NCBI GenBank assembly: GCA_017163975.1
Contig: JAFFSR010000307.1
Coordinates: 2,181,001-2,245,000, forward strand
Source of the DNA: Anastatus disparis
Lineage: Eukaryota > Arthropoda > Insecta > Hymenoptera > Eupelmidae
Direction: 5' to 3'
Length of the DNA: 64,000 bases
Below the pieces are notes generated by a model, which was not told the DNA's origin, did not search any database, and saw only the letters and a program-made list of their open reading frames with translations. The position numbers were made by a program, and so were the translations under genes. The number at the start of each line of letters is the position of its first letter. Position 1 is the stretch's first letter. Positions 10,712 to 22,267 of the stretch are shown piece by piece.

Positions 10712-11040
10712 TTGAGTCCTATTACAAATAAAGCTTCTTTTTCATCTATTTCTTTTGATTCTTTTTTTCCTTCATTCAATTTAATCTGAACTGTCCTAAT
10801 TTTATTATCGTTATAATTTGAGTGGATATCATCGATTCCCATTATATCATTATCTGGTTTTAAAAAATTTGTATCTGAAATGTCATTGTCAATTTCCATC
10901 AAAATTGTTTCATGATTCAAATTCTTTTGTTTACGATACATTTCCATGATCTTTTTTTGTTCTGCCAATAAATGCGTTTGTGAGTTTTTTTTCTAATAGT
11001 TCAAGCTCGGCGAAATCTAAATTCAATGGTATTTAATTTA
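10684..11040 (-). pseudogene. Unrecognised charged protein fragment
   Basis: A minus-strand frame (10968-10684) encodes a charged protein starting MAEQKKIMEMYRKQKNLNHE with an acidic middle (MGIDDIHSNYND). Upstream, in another frame, DFAELELLEKKLTNAF appears to belong to the same protein, so a frameshift near 10975 is likely. It may be the N-terminal part of the gene whose repeats lie at 9430-10331, displaced by the dispersed repeat. I do not recognise the family. Confidence 0.35.
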
Positions 11041-11398
11041 GACGTTGCTTATGACAAAAACTCCTCCTTATCATGTACGTTGGATTATCGTAATTATTAT
11101 TTGCATTATTATAATTTTATAAAACTGGAAACATTCTTATTTGTTGCATTTTAAAAATTCTTGATAAAGTTATCGCATTTGAGAAAAATCATATCTTAAA
11201 CAACATGGACCTAAATCATAAAGTATTGCAACAGCAAAAACAATTGCAAAAACGCCACAATTATAATTATTTGTTTGTGATTGTACTGTTTCGAATACTA
11301 TGCTCAATTCTGATTAGATTGGAAATAATCTGTTTATATAAATCTTATGCTCATCTTATAGATATTTAAGATTTAAACTGTCATATATTGTAACGGTA
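11041..11398. other. AT-rich stretch without features
   Basis: No gene or repeat recognised; it ends in ATATAT, the flank of the next LTR. Confidence 0.5.
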
Positions 11399-12719
11399 AT
11401 TTACTACGCGTTACAAAAGAAATTAGATTTTTTTAATTCCAATTTACTTTTTGCTAAGACTAAGTAATTTTGTCAGAACACGGAGCTGCTAGAATTTATC
11501 TCAAGTATGATAAACTAGCAACAACTCCGGCAAAGCTAGTTAGTATATCAGATTGATATGCGGCGGGGTATTTTTCCGTCAGCTCGTTGCTGCGCGTCTC
11601 TCTCTCTCTCTCTCTTACCTGATCGAGAGACGCGATGCCTCTAGCACAGTTCTCCTTCGTGAGGCAGGTTCCAAAATACGTTACAATAAAATATATGATA
11701 TGACGTAATTAAATAATTTATAACTGCTCACAAGGACCGCGGAGGCGTCGGAGTAAGCAACGGGAAATATATTTTATATTAAATATAGTCAGGCAATATA
11801 AACTAATTTAAAGCACGTTTTAATAAAAAAGAAAATTAATTTATTATAAGACAAAAATATAAATGTAATAAAGATAGAGTATGAATTAATCGAGAATGAA
11901 ATAATATAATATATGAAATGTAATGTACGCGTCTAATGAGAGAGTGAGCCAAGGGAGGGCGCGTCGCGAACTAAATGATACTCGCTTATGACGCTGATCG
12001 GTTATATAACCGATGATACAATATACCTGAACAAGTATCTCTCGAGGAAGAGACACTTGGGTATCGCACAGTATAATTATACTTACAATAACGCACTGGC
12101 CAGCTTACACTAATTACCTACGTGCACGTAGACGCCGCTCGCCCGTTATCGAAGCTTCTCCCCTGTACGTAACCAATACGTAGATGCTCTAGACTAGGTC
12201 GGTGGAAGACGTCTCTTCCCGATCCTTGAATTCCGCTGAGCTCTGCCAACGTGGTTGCCTGTACGTAGATCGGTGGAATCCTATGCACGCCGATCAACGT
12301 ATTTGTTGGCACTTAATGGCTGACCGCTAAGACGCACGAAAAGCGGTCAAGCAAAACTCTACAGAAAGAATTTCTGAGAGTTGCAATTAGCCAATATAAT
12401 ATAATACGCAAGTCGGTATAAACTCACGACTTTTAATTAAGACAATGTCTCGCTCTATCAATTGCGAACTTAGTCTACCGTATTATATGTCCACGTGGCG
12501 AAATTCTCTAAATGAGCACAGCGCGGCTTAGGTTTCGTGCTAACGCAACGGTAGCCGGAAACTCTCTGAAGCGCCTCGCAGCCGGCTTGCTTCTCGTTCG
12601 CGTGCCGGTCGTCAAGATATGCACTTCTTTACTCGTCTTAGACGAGATATATGACCGAGCGTTTATTCTATTTTAATACCTAAGCGCGCAAGATTCAAAC
12701 ACGGTAGAATACCGTTACA
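11399..12719 (-). repeat. Solo LTR, gypsy-type, 1.32 kb
   Basis: Runs from TGTAACGGTAATTTACTACG to GGTAGAATACCGTTACA, so it begins TG and ends CA in either reading. It is highly similar along its length to 50968-52287, which adjoins a primer-binding site and gag; orientation is taken from that copy. ATATAT occurs directly on both sides, compatible with a 4-bp ATAT duplication. Internal landmarks are the (CT)n tract at 11597-11614 and GGACCGCGGAGGCGTCGG near 11734. A 64-codon minus-strand frame at 12312-12118 also occurs in the other LTR, but LTRs of this kind are non-coding and I do not annotate it. Confidence 0.88.
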
Positions 12720-13250
12720 ATATATTAATCACCTTATGATTATAATACACACAAATCCGGTGACCCTTTTCTAAATTTCCGGAAAATAATAACTGTATTG
12801 ATTCTCCATCAATCGGTACTGAATTAATATATTATGGACTTTGAATTAGTGAAGTTAATTGCATGTTGAATGAGGTGCACCGTTTTGAAATATTATTAAA
12901 TTCTAATACATGAATATCAGTTAACATGAAAGCAATTCAACTATACAATCCCTGTCCCTTAACAATCAATTTATTTTTCTCAATCAAAACCATTATTAAA
13001 AATTTCAATTCTTTTTAGAATATTAATTCATTTTTAATGAACTCTTTTCAAAGATATTCACAAAAGAATTGCTTTTATATTAACTAATTTAATTTACTGC
13101 CTTTTTACTTTAAAAGCTGAAAAATAAAAGAAACTATGAAAAATGCCATGAATTAATTGTTATATGATAAATAAATAATAATAAAATTTGTAAAAATAAT
13201 ATAAAGATAAAAAATGGTTATTTTTGGCAATTATACATTTATGTATATAT
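12720..13250. other. AT-rich stretch without features
   Basis: No gene or convincing repeat seen. Confidence 0.5.
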
Positions 13251-14277
13251 GGGACATTTTACACCAACTGGAAGAGCAAAAAAATAAAAATCGCTGAAAC
13301 TCTGAGAACATATTCTGTTGGTTGCCCAAAAAATGTAAAAAAATTTTCAAGAATTTAGATTGGAAGGATCAAGAGCCATAGATCCTTGAAATTTGGAAAT
13401 TTTTTAAAATTTTTGGAAAAGTACTAACTTTATGGTTTTTTTCTGAAATTCCTGATGTTTTAAAGAGAAATTTATAAGAATACATTTTGTTGCAAATGAA
13501 AAGGAAAGTTAGCATAAAATTTTACAGACCTAAATTTTGAAGTTTTTTATTGGTTCTTACATGTATTACATGGTAATTAAAATTACTCATTGTTTGCCAC
13601 TCCAGAAATTGCTTTTTCAGGGCTTATTTTCTTCTATTTTTTATTAACTTTGAAATAAATTTTTGATTGCTTAAGTAAGAGCCACTAATAAGGAGTTATG
13701 AAAGTATGAAATATATATATTCATGTATGATTTATTTTTTATATTGAATATAAATGAATATTTTAATGTATGATTAATTTTTATATTGAAAATAAATTAT
13801 ACATGAAAATATATATTTTAAACTGTCATAACCCCTTATTGTTGGCTCTGACTTACATGATAAAAAATTCTTTTTGAAGTTCATGTAAAATAGAAAAAAA
13901 TAAGCCCGCGAAAAGAAATTTCTGAAGTGGCGAACAATGAGTAATTTCAATTACCATGTAATACATATAAGAACCAATAGAAAACTTCAAAATTCAGGTC
14001 TGTAAAGAATCATGCGAACTCTGCTCTTCATTTACAACAAGAAGTATTCTTATGAATTTCTCTCTAAAACATCAGGATTTTCAGGAAAAAAATTATTAAG
14101 TTGGGACTTTCCCAAAACTTTTGATAATTTTCCAAATTTCAAGGAACTATAGCTCTTGACCCTTCAAATCTAAATCCTTGAAATTTTTTTTACATATTTT
14201 GGGTAACAAGAAAAATATATTCTTAGAGTTTCAGGGATTTTTATTTTTCTTCTCTTCCAGTTGGTGTGAAATGTCGC
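13251..14277. mobile_element. 1.03-kb foldback element
   Basis: A near-complete palindrome with diverged arms. The left terminus is GGGACATTTTACACCAACTG; the right, read in complement, is GCGACATTTCACACCAACTG. Further paired blocks lie around GTAATTAAAATTACTCATTG (left, near 13571) and the complement near 13940. The axis is near 13730-13790. Both flanks are TATATAT, so the target duplication cannot be delimited; a TA duplication is possible. No coding capacity. Confidence 0.75.
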
Positions 14278-16642
14278 ATATATATAATAAATCATTAAAA
14301 AAAGTTTGTTGTGAAAAGAACTAAAATGAAAATTATTTAGAGTAATTTCTAATAATTGTATTCTATAATTTATTCACAGTTATTTACGGATGTTTGCAGT
14401 ATCTACATTTAAAAAATGTATAAATGATAATAAACAATCATTATTTATCTCCAGCCTAACGCTTTTTTATTGTTATTTATAGTTTTTAATATTTTCTTAT
14501 AATCATTTGTTTATTCACAGTATTATTCTACTTCTAAAAAATAATTTTTATACAAGGTGATGAAATATTTTATTATAAGATAATATATATACATGTTGCA
14601 TATCACAAAAAAATTTCAACATCAAAACTAATCCTCTAATGTAAAGAATAAAAAATTAAATTAATAGAATTTTGAAATTTTGATATGCGAATACTTTTAA
14701 TAATTAACTTTTTAATAACTTTGAATATTGGTAAATTTTTTAGATAACTTGTGGAAGCGAATGCTAATTAAATTTAGTTTTAACATGAAGATAATTATTC
14801 AAGTTGGAAATGTATTTAATAAAATATTATAACTATTTATAAGTTATCACTTAATGATAATTTTTTAAACTTTTTATTCATAGTTTGAAATAATATTAAA
14901 TATATGATTATCATTTAATAGTTTTTATAAAATATTATGTAAATTTTATAAGTATAAATTATTTAAGGAGGTGTCAAATGGGCAGTACTTGTCCCACACT
15001 TGCGCCCATAAATATTGACTATATTTTCATTGTATTTCAAAATTTTAAATAAAGAGATGCATTATCATATAGGATGTATTACGAAGATTGTTTAGTTAAA
15101 TTTTTAAATAAATCTATTCATCAGTTATGGAGGAGTTTGGGTTCCAATATTATTTACTAATATTTTTCTATTTGGCATCAGAAATCTAAATATTTCGAAA
15201 ACTAATGATTAGAAAAATTTGAAAATTTAAATAAATAATCATCATGGTACGTACTACAAGTTAATACATTTCTTTTACGGAAATTCAACAAAAGAATGGG
15301 AAGACAGTTAAATATGACAGTTAATTTTTATATCTTCTTATAGTAAAATATAATCAAACTTTGACAACAAATTCAACATAATAAAATAATTGTACTTTCG
15401 ATGATCATATTTAATACAAATTTTAGAGTGATATTACAGAATATTATTTTTTTCCGCATTTATAATAAGTGTTTCGCAAATAATAAGTAAATTTTTTTTT
15501 GAAATGTTTACTTTTGTAGGGAAAATTTTCCTTCTATCTAGACAGTTCATAAATATAAATTCATAATTATAGACATAATCAGAAAAATTTATTAGTATTT
15601 CATATATTTTCCTATCTTTATAATTGACTATTAAAAAAAATTAAATATCAAATAAATAATTTTTTTAAACTGTATTTCATAAAATTTATGTTCAAACGAT
15701 ATTGAAAAAAATATTTTTATATTATGTAATGATAATTTTTTAAATGAGGTAATTTGATGTATTTTGAAAATTAATGTTTCTCTCATTAAAAATATTATTG
15801 CTTTAATGAAATAAATTTTAATATATTTAATTGTTAACAATTTTTATATAAATGACAATTCATTTAAATACAAACACGTGTATAAATGAAAATGTAATTA
15901 AGGTAGATATAATTTTAATATATTAATATGTAATTTTAATATATTTAATTGTTAACAATTTTTATATAAATGACAATTCATTTAAATACTATCATGTGTA
16001 CAAATGAAAATGTAATTAAGGTTAAATGTATGTTATTTATAAAAAATTGTTAACAAATAACTTTTTAAATAATATATTCTCATGAAAACTAATTTAAATA
16101 CTTTATTCTCTGAATGATAACGAAATAAAATTTTTATTTAATAAATTTAGTTATACAATTATAAATATATAATATTTATGTAACCGTTCATCAAATAAAA
16201 TTATCATTTTTTTAATATATATATTAAAAAAATAATCAGTACAATAGATTGTAGTTAAATAAAAATGTTTATTTTAATAATTATAGCGTTGAAATTTATT
16301 TTGATGGAAATGTTATTTGATTGACATTTACAGTATTACTTTAACTATATTTGAAAAGTTACCTGTCATCAATGAAAAAATATTTAATTTTTTAAATTAA
16401 TATTCTAATAATATCAAGAATTTTCTAAAAATTATAATATTTATATGCAAACCTTACTTGTGATACATACACTTTTTAATATTTGTATCTCATTAATATT
16501 TTATATTAGATGTCAAAAGGATTGTTAAGTAATTGCAAATAGTTATTTTATTATTCTGAAATATTTAAATTTAAAATTAACCAAAAATGTGTATTTTAAT
16601 CTTATGGTTTTTTAAATTTAAATTTCGTATTTCATATATATA
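14278..16642. other. Long AT-rich stretch with a ~118-bp tandem duplication
   Basis: No gene is supported over 2.3 kb. A tandem duplication is visible: the block around TTTAATTGTTAACAATTTTT at about 15825 recurs at about 15943, with the following AATTCATTTAAATAC and ATGAAAATGTAATTAAGGT also repeated (unit about 118 bp, two copies). The rest is very AT-rich. Confidence 0.55.
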
Positions 16643-16830
16643 CTAGTTCGCCACAGCGGCCCTTGGGGCCACTGTGGCTCGCACTTCGGTCTTTTCAGAG
16701 CTTCGCTTCGCTCAGCTCTGAAATGACCGCGGGCCTTGCATCGCGAAGCGATGCAAGGCATGCAAAATGCTTCGCTTCTTGCATATAAGACACAACTGTA
16801 AACGCTCGCGCTTCGCACTCGCTATTTAAT
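16643..16830 (-). mobile_element. Helitron-like terminus with long GC-rich hairpin
   Basis: On the minus strand the sequence ends with the stem GCCACAGTGGCCC / GGGCCGCTGTGGC, a short spacer GAA, then CTAG before T. A hairpin a few bases before CTAG at an A/T target is the Helitron 3' signature. The adjoining 150 bp hold more short palindromes (GAGCTTCGCTTCGCTCAGCTC; CCTTGCATCGCGAAGCGATG and its continuation). No gene is seen, so it would be non-autonomous. The opposite end was not located. Confidence 0.55.
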
Positions 16831-17079
16831 ATTCAAAGAATATTAAAACAAAACATTTACAAACGCAAAAGCATTAAATGTTAATCTTATTTCTTTTTTT
16901 ATTGTATTTTTTACCGCAACTTTCAACAGGAGGTTTGAATTTATTGTATTTATTTAAAAAAACAAATTTATAATTATTTAAATTTTTCTTGTGAATTAAG
17001 TTGATTGATTTCGAAGAAATTTATGTTATGTGAAAAAGACATATTTTCATGTATACTTTTTAAAGTTTTGAATAGGATA

Positions 17080-17730
17080 ATCTATCAAAAGTTACAAGTA
17101 AAAAAAATTATTTTATGGTTCAGTAGCTTAAAAGTATAGTTTTGTATAAAGTTTTTATTTGATCTGAATCATACCGACGGATGATGATTCAAAACAATAA
17201 TTCAAATAAATATTAGCAGAAAAAAAAAATCGTTTGAGTGGTTGTAAAACAGTTATCCCTTTAGAGGTTGAAAAAATGATTTTTTGGTGATAACTTGAAA
17301 AAAACGAATTTTGAAAAAAAGTATATTAAATAAAATTTATAGAAAAAAATAAGATCCATCTTTTTAGTTATAGATATATATATATTTTTTAAAATAATAT
17401 TTATCAAATGATCATTAAAATGCCCTTAATTAACATTTTTAAGATTTAACATTTTTCATGATCAATTTGAAAAATATTAACTTTAGAGAAAAATGTATGA
17501 TATAAAAATCATTTATTTTTTTATATTCTATAACTTTTATCTAATATACTTTTTTTAAAAAAATCGTATTTTTCAAGTTATCACCAAAAATCCATTTTTT
17601 GACCATTTAAAAGGCGCCTATTTATAAACGCTTCCAACGATTTTTTTCAAAATAGAAACGTTTACTCATGTTATTATTTAAAATAATTCCCTGTTTGAAT
17701 TATTCAGATCGGATAAAAATTCGTCAAGAA
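17080..17730. repeat. Diverged inverted repeat
   Basis: AGTTTTTATTTGATCTGAAT (near 17147) faces ATTCAGATCGGATAAAAATT (near 17702). Further inside, TTGGTGATAACTTGAAAAA (near 17284) faces TTTTTCAAGTTATCACCAAAA (near 17571), and the axis lies near 17420. Arms are about 300 bp and clearly diverged, so this is an old foldback element. No coding capacity. Confidence 0.6.
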
Positions 17731-17844
17731 AATTCATAAACTTGATTTCTCACACACATATATCCATACATACATTTCAAGGAAGCCTCGTAATAGTCTT
17801 ATTTTGCTATAAAAATAAGTTTTTCATCATAAAATAACATATTT

Positions 17845-19092
17845 CCCTGGTAGCACAATCTGACGCAAGTATCAGTGCGCAGATCTTATATAACATGCTT
17901 CCCAAATCAATAAGAGTTCTGCAGTCAGAACATTGCATCAGATACTTGCAGCAGATTTGCATCATACTTACAGCAGATAAAGTGCACCCTAAGTGTCTCA
18001 TGGGATGCACGGATCTTCGCAGCAGACTTGCATCATACTTATAAAGGTCACGTGCAGCAGACACTTTGCAGCAGATGTGCGCCATACTTGCAGCAGATAA
18101 AGTGCACCCTAAGAGTGTCATGGGATGCACGGATCTTCGCAGCAGACTTGCATCATACTTATAAAGGTCACGTGCAGTAGACACTTTGCAGCAGATGTGC
18201 GCCATACTTACAGCAGATAAAGTGCACCCTAAGAGTCTCATGTAATGCTAAAGATGCCATGCACAAAGCTGCTGCAATTATGACGCCCGAGCTCGTGATC
18301 AAATCATTCAGATTAAGCACCCTTAATTGCACAAGACAATCTAATTCTGCTGCTCAGTGTCTGACGTACGTGTTCGAATGCAATTTCATCGCAATTCTGC
18401 TGAAAGTCCCCGTGCAGTTAAAAATCCTTGTGTAACTGCACTAAAGCTGCTGCAAGTCTGATGCAAGTATGTCGCAATTAATCTGCTAAAGATGCCATGC
18501 ACAAAGCTGCTGCAATTATGACGCCCGAGCTCGTGATCAAATCATTCAGATTAAGCACCCTTAATTGCACAAGACAATCAAATTCTGCTGCTCAGTGTCT
18601 GACGTACGTGTTCGAATGCAATTTCATCGCAATTCTGCTGAAAGTCCCCGTGCAGTTAAAAATCCTTGTGTAAGTGCACTAAAGCCGCTGCAAGTCTGAT
18701 GCAAGTATGTCGCAATTAATCTGCTAAAAATGCCATGCACAAAGCTGCTGCAATTATGACGCCCGAGCTCGTGATCAAATCATTCAGATTAAGCACGCTT
18801 AATTGCACAAGACAATGTAATTATGCTGCTCAGTGTCTGACGTACGTGCTCGAATGCAATTTCATCGCATTCCTGCTGAAAGTCCCAGTGCATTTGGAAA
18901 CCCTCTTGTAAGTGCACTAAAGCTTGCGCAAGTCTAACGTAATTATGATGCTTAGAGCCGGGTGCAATCATCTTAGCGCAGAAATATAGTTGAAATGGGA
19001 AGCATGTTAGTTAAGATCTGCTGTAGTTTGACTGACAGACAGAGAAATTGCAGCAGAATTGCACAAGAATTGAAAAAGTTGTGCTACCAGGG
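17845..19092. mobile_element. TIR-bounded cassette of tandem repeats
   Basis: Bounded by CCCTGGTAGCACAA at 17845 and its complement TTGTGCTACCAGGG ending at 19092. The left third has an exact 120-bp period: CAGCAGATAAAGTGCACCCT at 17971, 18091 and 18211. The right part has a 238-bp unit: GCTAAAGATGCCATGCACAA begins at 18247 and 18485, with a diverged third copy from about 18723. The cassette is rich in CTGC/GCAG and much higher in GC than its surroundings. 238 is close to twice 119, so the two arrays may share an ancestral monomer. The minus-strand frame at 18241-17807 is a translation of the repeats, not evidence of a gene. Confidence 0.8.
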
Positions 19093-20736
19093 TTTTAAAG
19101 GGTTACATTTTTCGCGATGTCGAAAGTATAAGGAACTTCCGTATAGCGATCGTGCCTAAAAATACATTTGTGAAGATATTTTTATTAGAAATGAACACAA
19201 AATTTTTTTAAGCATGTTTCACGTAAAAATTAATTTCATAAATCAAATTCATAGTCATATATTAAGGTCTGGAAATTATAGTTGTTACTCAGATCCCAGT
19301 TCTCAGTTTAATTATATCAAATATCGTACTATCTTTGTTTTTCTTATGGAAGTAGAGTGAGAAATAGTCACTTGATGGAATAAATTATACGCTTTTTTAC
19401 TTTAAGCACATGTGTACATATATTTTTATATTATGTTTCATCAAATTATTTTCAATTTTATTTAGTACTTAAAATTAACTTAAATCAATTAAGTCTTATT
19501 TACTTAAAATTAGTCATTTATACATAATAATATAATAAAAGAAAATTCAACCGAGCGACGTTAGGAGCGAAAAACTTCAATATAATTAATTCCTGTTAAC
19601 GTAAAACTCATTAAATTGTGTAAAAATTTTCAACAGTTGATAAATATAATGTAAATCATATAATATATATATATCAATTTTCAATTACTAATAATTAATT
19701 CAAAACTCAAAAGTAACTATTTCAAAACGGAATATGGAAGATAAACATGTATCGTTTTATTCCTTAAATATCACGAATCAAAATATTAATTATTAGTAAT
19801 TTTGAAGTGTTATATATACTGTAAAAAATTGCTTTGTAATATTAGTACTAGGTAGTAAATATTTTAATGTTCTGAGTACAGTAATCTTAATAACTGAAAT
19901 TAGTAATCTTAAAGTTAAATAGTAAAGTAACTATTCTCAATAACTTAATTTTACTAATCTTTCTTAAATGAACTATTCAGTTAGTAAAATTGTGATTCTC
20001 AGAATAGCAATTACTGTAACCTATTCTCAGAGCAGTAATTTTAATTTCAGTATTAATATAAATACTTTATATGAAAATTGTAAGCCAATTGTAAAATTGC
20101 AATCTCCCTAGTAAAAGTAATGACAAGGTAAAGTACTATATATATGAAAAATAAAGTCAGCTAGTAAAAGTAATCGCAGTCGATAAAGTCGCGAACAAAT
20201 ATATCAAATTTTTCTCAGCGATCGTATGAAGTCACGATTTTCTTTTCTTGCTTTGTTAATAAATTTATTGATATTAACAATAATAAATATAATTGGAACG
20301 AGCTAAATTCTGTAAGTGTAATTGTGCATTCATTATTTTATCTTTATTTAGACACAATATTTAATTTAATTTTGTAATGTATATTGAAAAAATATAGAGG
20401 TTAGAAACTTTTTTTGCAATATTTGAAAATATATTAATTAAATTAGTGGAATGTATTTACAATTAATAGTAATTATAATAATAAACTATTTTGTAATAAC
20501 GGTTTCAATAATTTTCAGTAAAAAAGGTTTGGAACTTTGTACAGAACATTTTTATGCGGGCAATTTTTCTGGAACCGGCATTATTGTACAATATCATTTG
20601 ATATATATTATTTATATCATCAATGTAATAGTATTGAAAACTCAGATAAGAAGGAAGTAGATGTATAGCTTGTATTCAGCGTAGAAAGCACACAACTGTG
20701 AACGAAAGAGTAAGTTCTTTTACAATTTTCATTTCC
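19093..20736. other. AT-rich stretch with AGTAAT/TTCTGAG motif cluster
   Basis: No gene. At 19505-19570 is a short dispersed repeat (ending CGAGCGACGTTAGGAGCGA) that returns at 38230-38290 in the same orientation. At 19840-20060 there is a cluster of AGTAAT and TTCTGAG/CTCAGA motifs, partly repeated in inverse orientation at 36900-37010; these could be subterminal repeats of the larger transposon discussed under findings. Confidence 0.5.
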
Positions 20737-22267
20737 ATGTAAAAGTACCAATAGAGGAACATGATCTATAAGTGGAACAGTTTTTTAAAAGTAAACATAT
20801 AAAAATTATATTAGGGAGTAAACCGTAATAGGAAAAATATAGAGCTATCGTAAGCTATTCAACTTTTTATGCATATATAAATAATTTTTATTAATAAATA
20901 TTTAATGATATAAAAAAATTAGAGAAATAATTTTTGGCTCAAATTTACAAACTGACTTCATTCTTCTGGTCAAACGTGCCCATGAAGGTAATGACATATT
21001 TTCAAGTTTAATAATATATATAATTAGAATTTTTTGGTGTTGTGCATATTAATTGGACATATTGAGTTAAAAAATTGTTATCTGTATAATTTTTTATGTA
21101 TTTATTCTTGTAAAATATTTTTAAGTACGTGTTCCTCTATGCGTGCATAAATTTTGTATACGTTCGTATTGTGGAACAGGGAATTTTGACGTTCCGCTGT
21201 CGGGTCAGGCACCACATGCTCGAGAAGTGAAACAGTGTAAACAAGTATTTATCGACGCACGTTTGCTTCTTCTATTTAAAGAAATAAATAGTTTTTTTTG
21301 TGAATACAAAGTTATATATTGTAAAAAACTTAACAATTAGATTGTTTAATTCTCTTAATTGTTAAAATGTAAGTACATTCGATTAGAGAATTTTCGTATC
21401 TATTAAAATGAACTAAACTAACCTAAAATCTTATCACTTTTACAGACAGAAAATATTTGTTTTTTTTAATCTTTCGCAAAGAACTATTTAAAATATGGGT
21501 GCAACTAAGAAAAAAAGCAATAAAAAAAAAGTGATAAACCTAAAAAGAATATGAAAAAAGTAAAGAAAACTAAAATAGTGGAAAGAACTTATTCAAAAGA
21601 TAACCTTACCAAAGCTGTAAATGCAGTAACGAACAGAGGTTATTCTTTTAGAAAAGCTGCTAGTACCTACGGAATTCCTCAAACTACACTTTATAGAATG
21701 TGTACTAAACCAAACATGATTGACTGTAAGAAAGGCCCAGCAACTATTTTAACTGAGAAGGAAGAAACAGAAATTGCTAACTGGATTATATATAGAGCTG
21801 ATAATGGCTTCCCAGTGACCAAGACTGATTTAATAGATAATGTAAAACATTATTTATCAAAATTAGGTAGGCAGACTCCATTTAAAGATAATCGGCCTGG
21901 TCGACACTGGTACGAAGGATTTCGAAAGCGTCACCCTCAAATAGCCTACAGAGTACCTCAACACCTTACTACAGTACGTGCTTCAGTAACCCAAGATGAT
22001 TTAAGAGAATGGTTTAATGAAGTACACACCTACCTTTCAAATAAAAATTTACTTAATATTAGTCCTTCTCGTGTCTTCAATTGTAACGAAACTTGTGTAA
22101 AATTATGTCCACAAAGTAAACGAATATTAACTGAAAAAGGAAGTAGAGCTGTGTATAAGGTCATTGATGCGTTTGAAAAAGAATGTGTAACAACGCTTTT
22201 TATGTATAATGCTGAGGATATAAGAGCACCGCCCATGGTTTTATACTCTTATAAAGAAAAAGTACCC

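Noticed and set aside
12118..12312. 64-codon frame repeated in the LTR at 51687-51923
   Set aside because: Conserved only because the LTRs are similar; no evidence of coding function inside an LTR.
17971..18230. CRISPR array
   Set aside because: Regular 120-bp repetition but no short repeat/unique spacer structure, no cas genes, and the window is eukaryotic.
17807..18241. 144-codon repetitive frame
   Set aside because: Three translations of the 120-bp tandem repeat; the repeat length keeps it open by chance.
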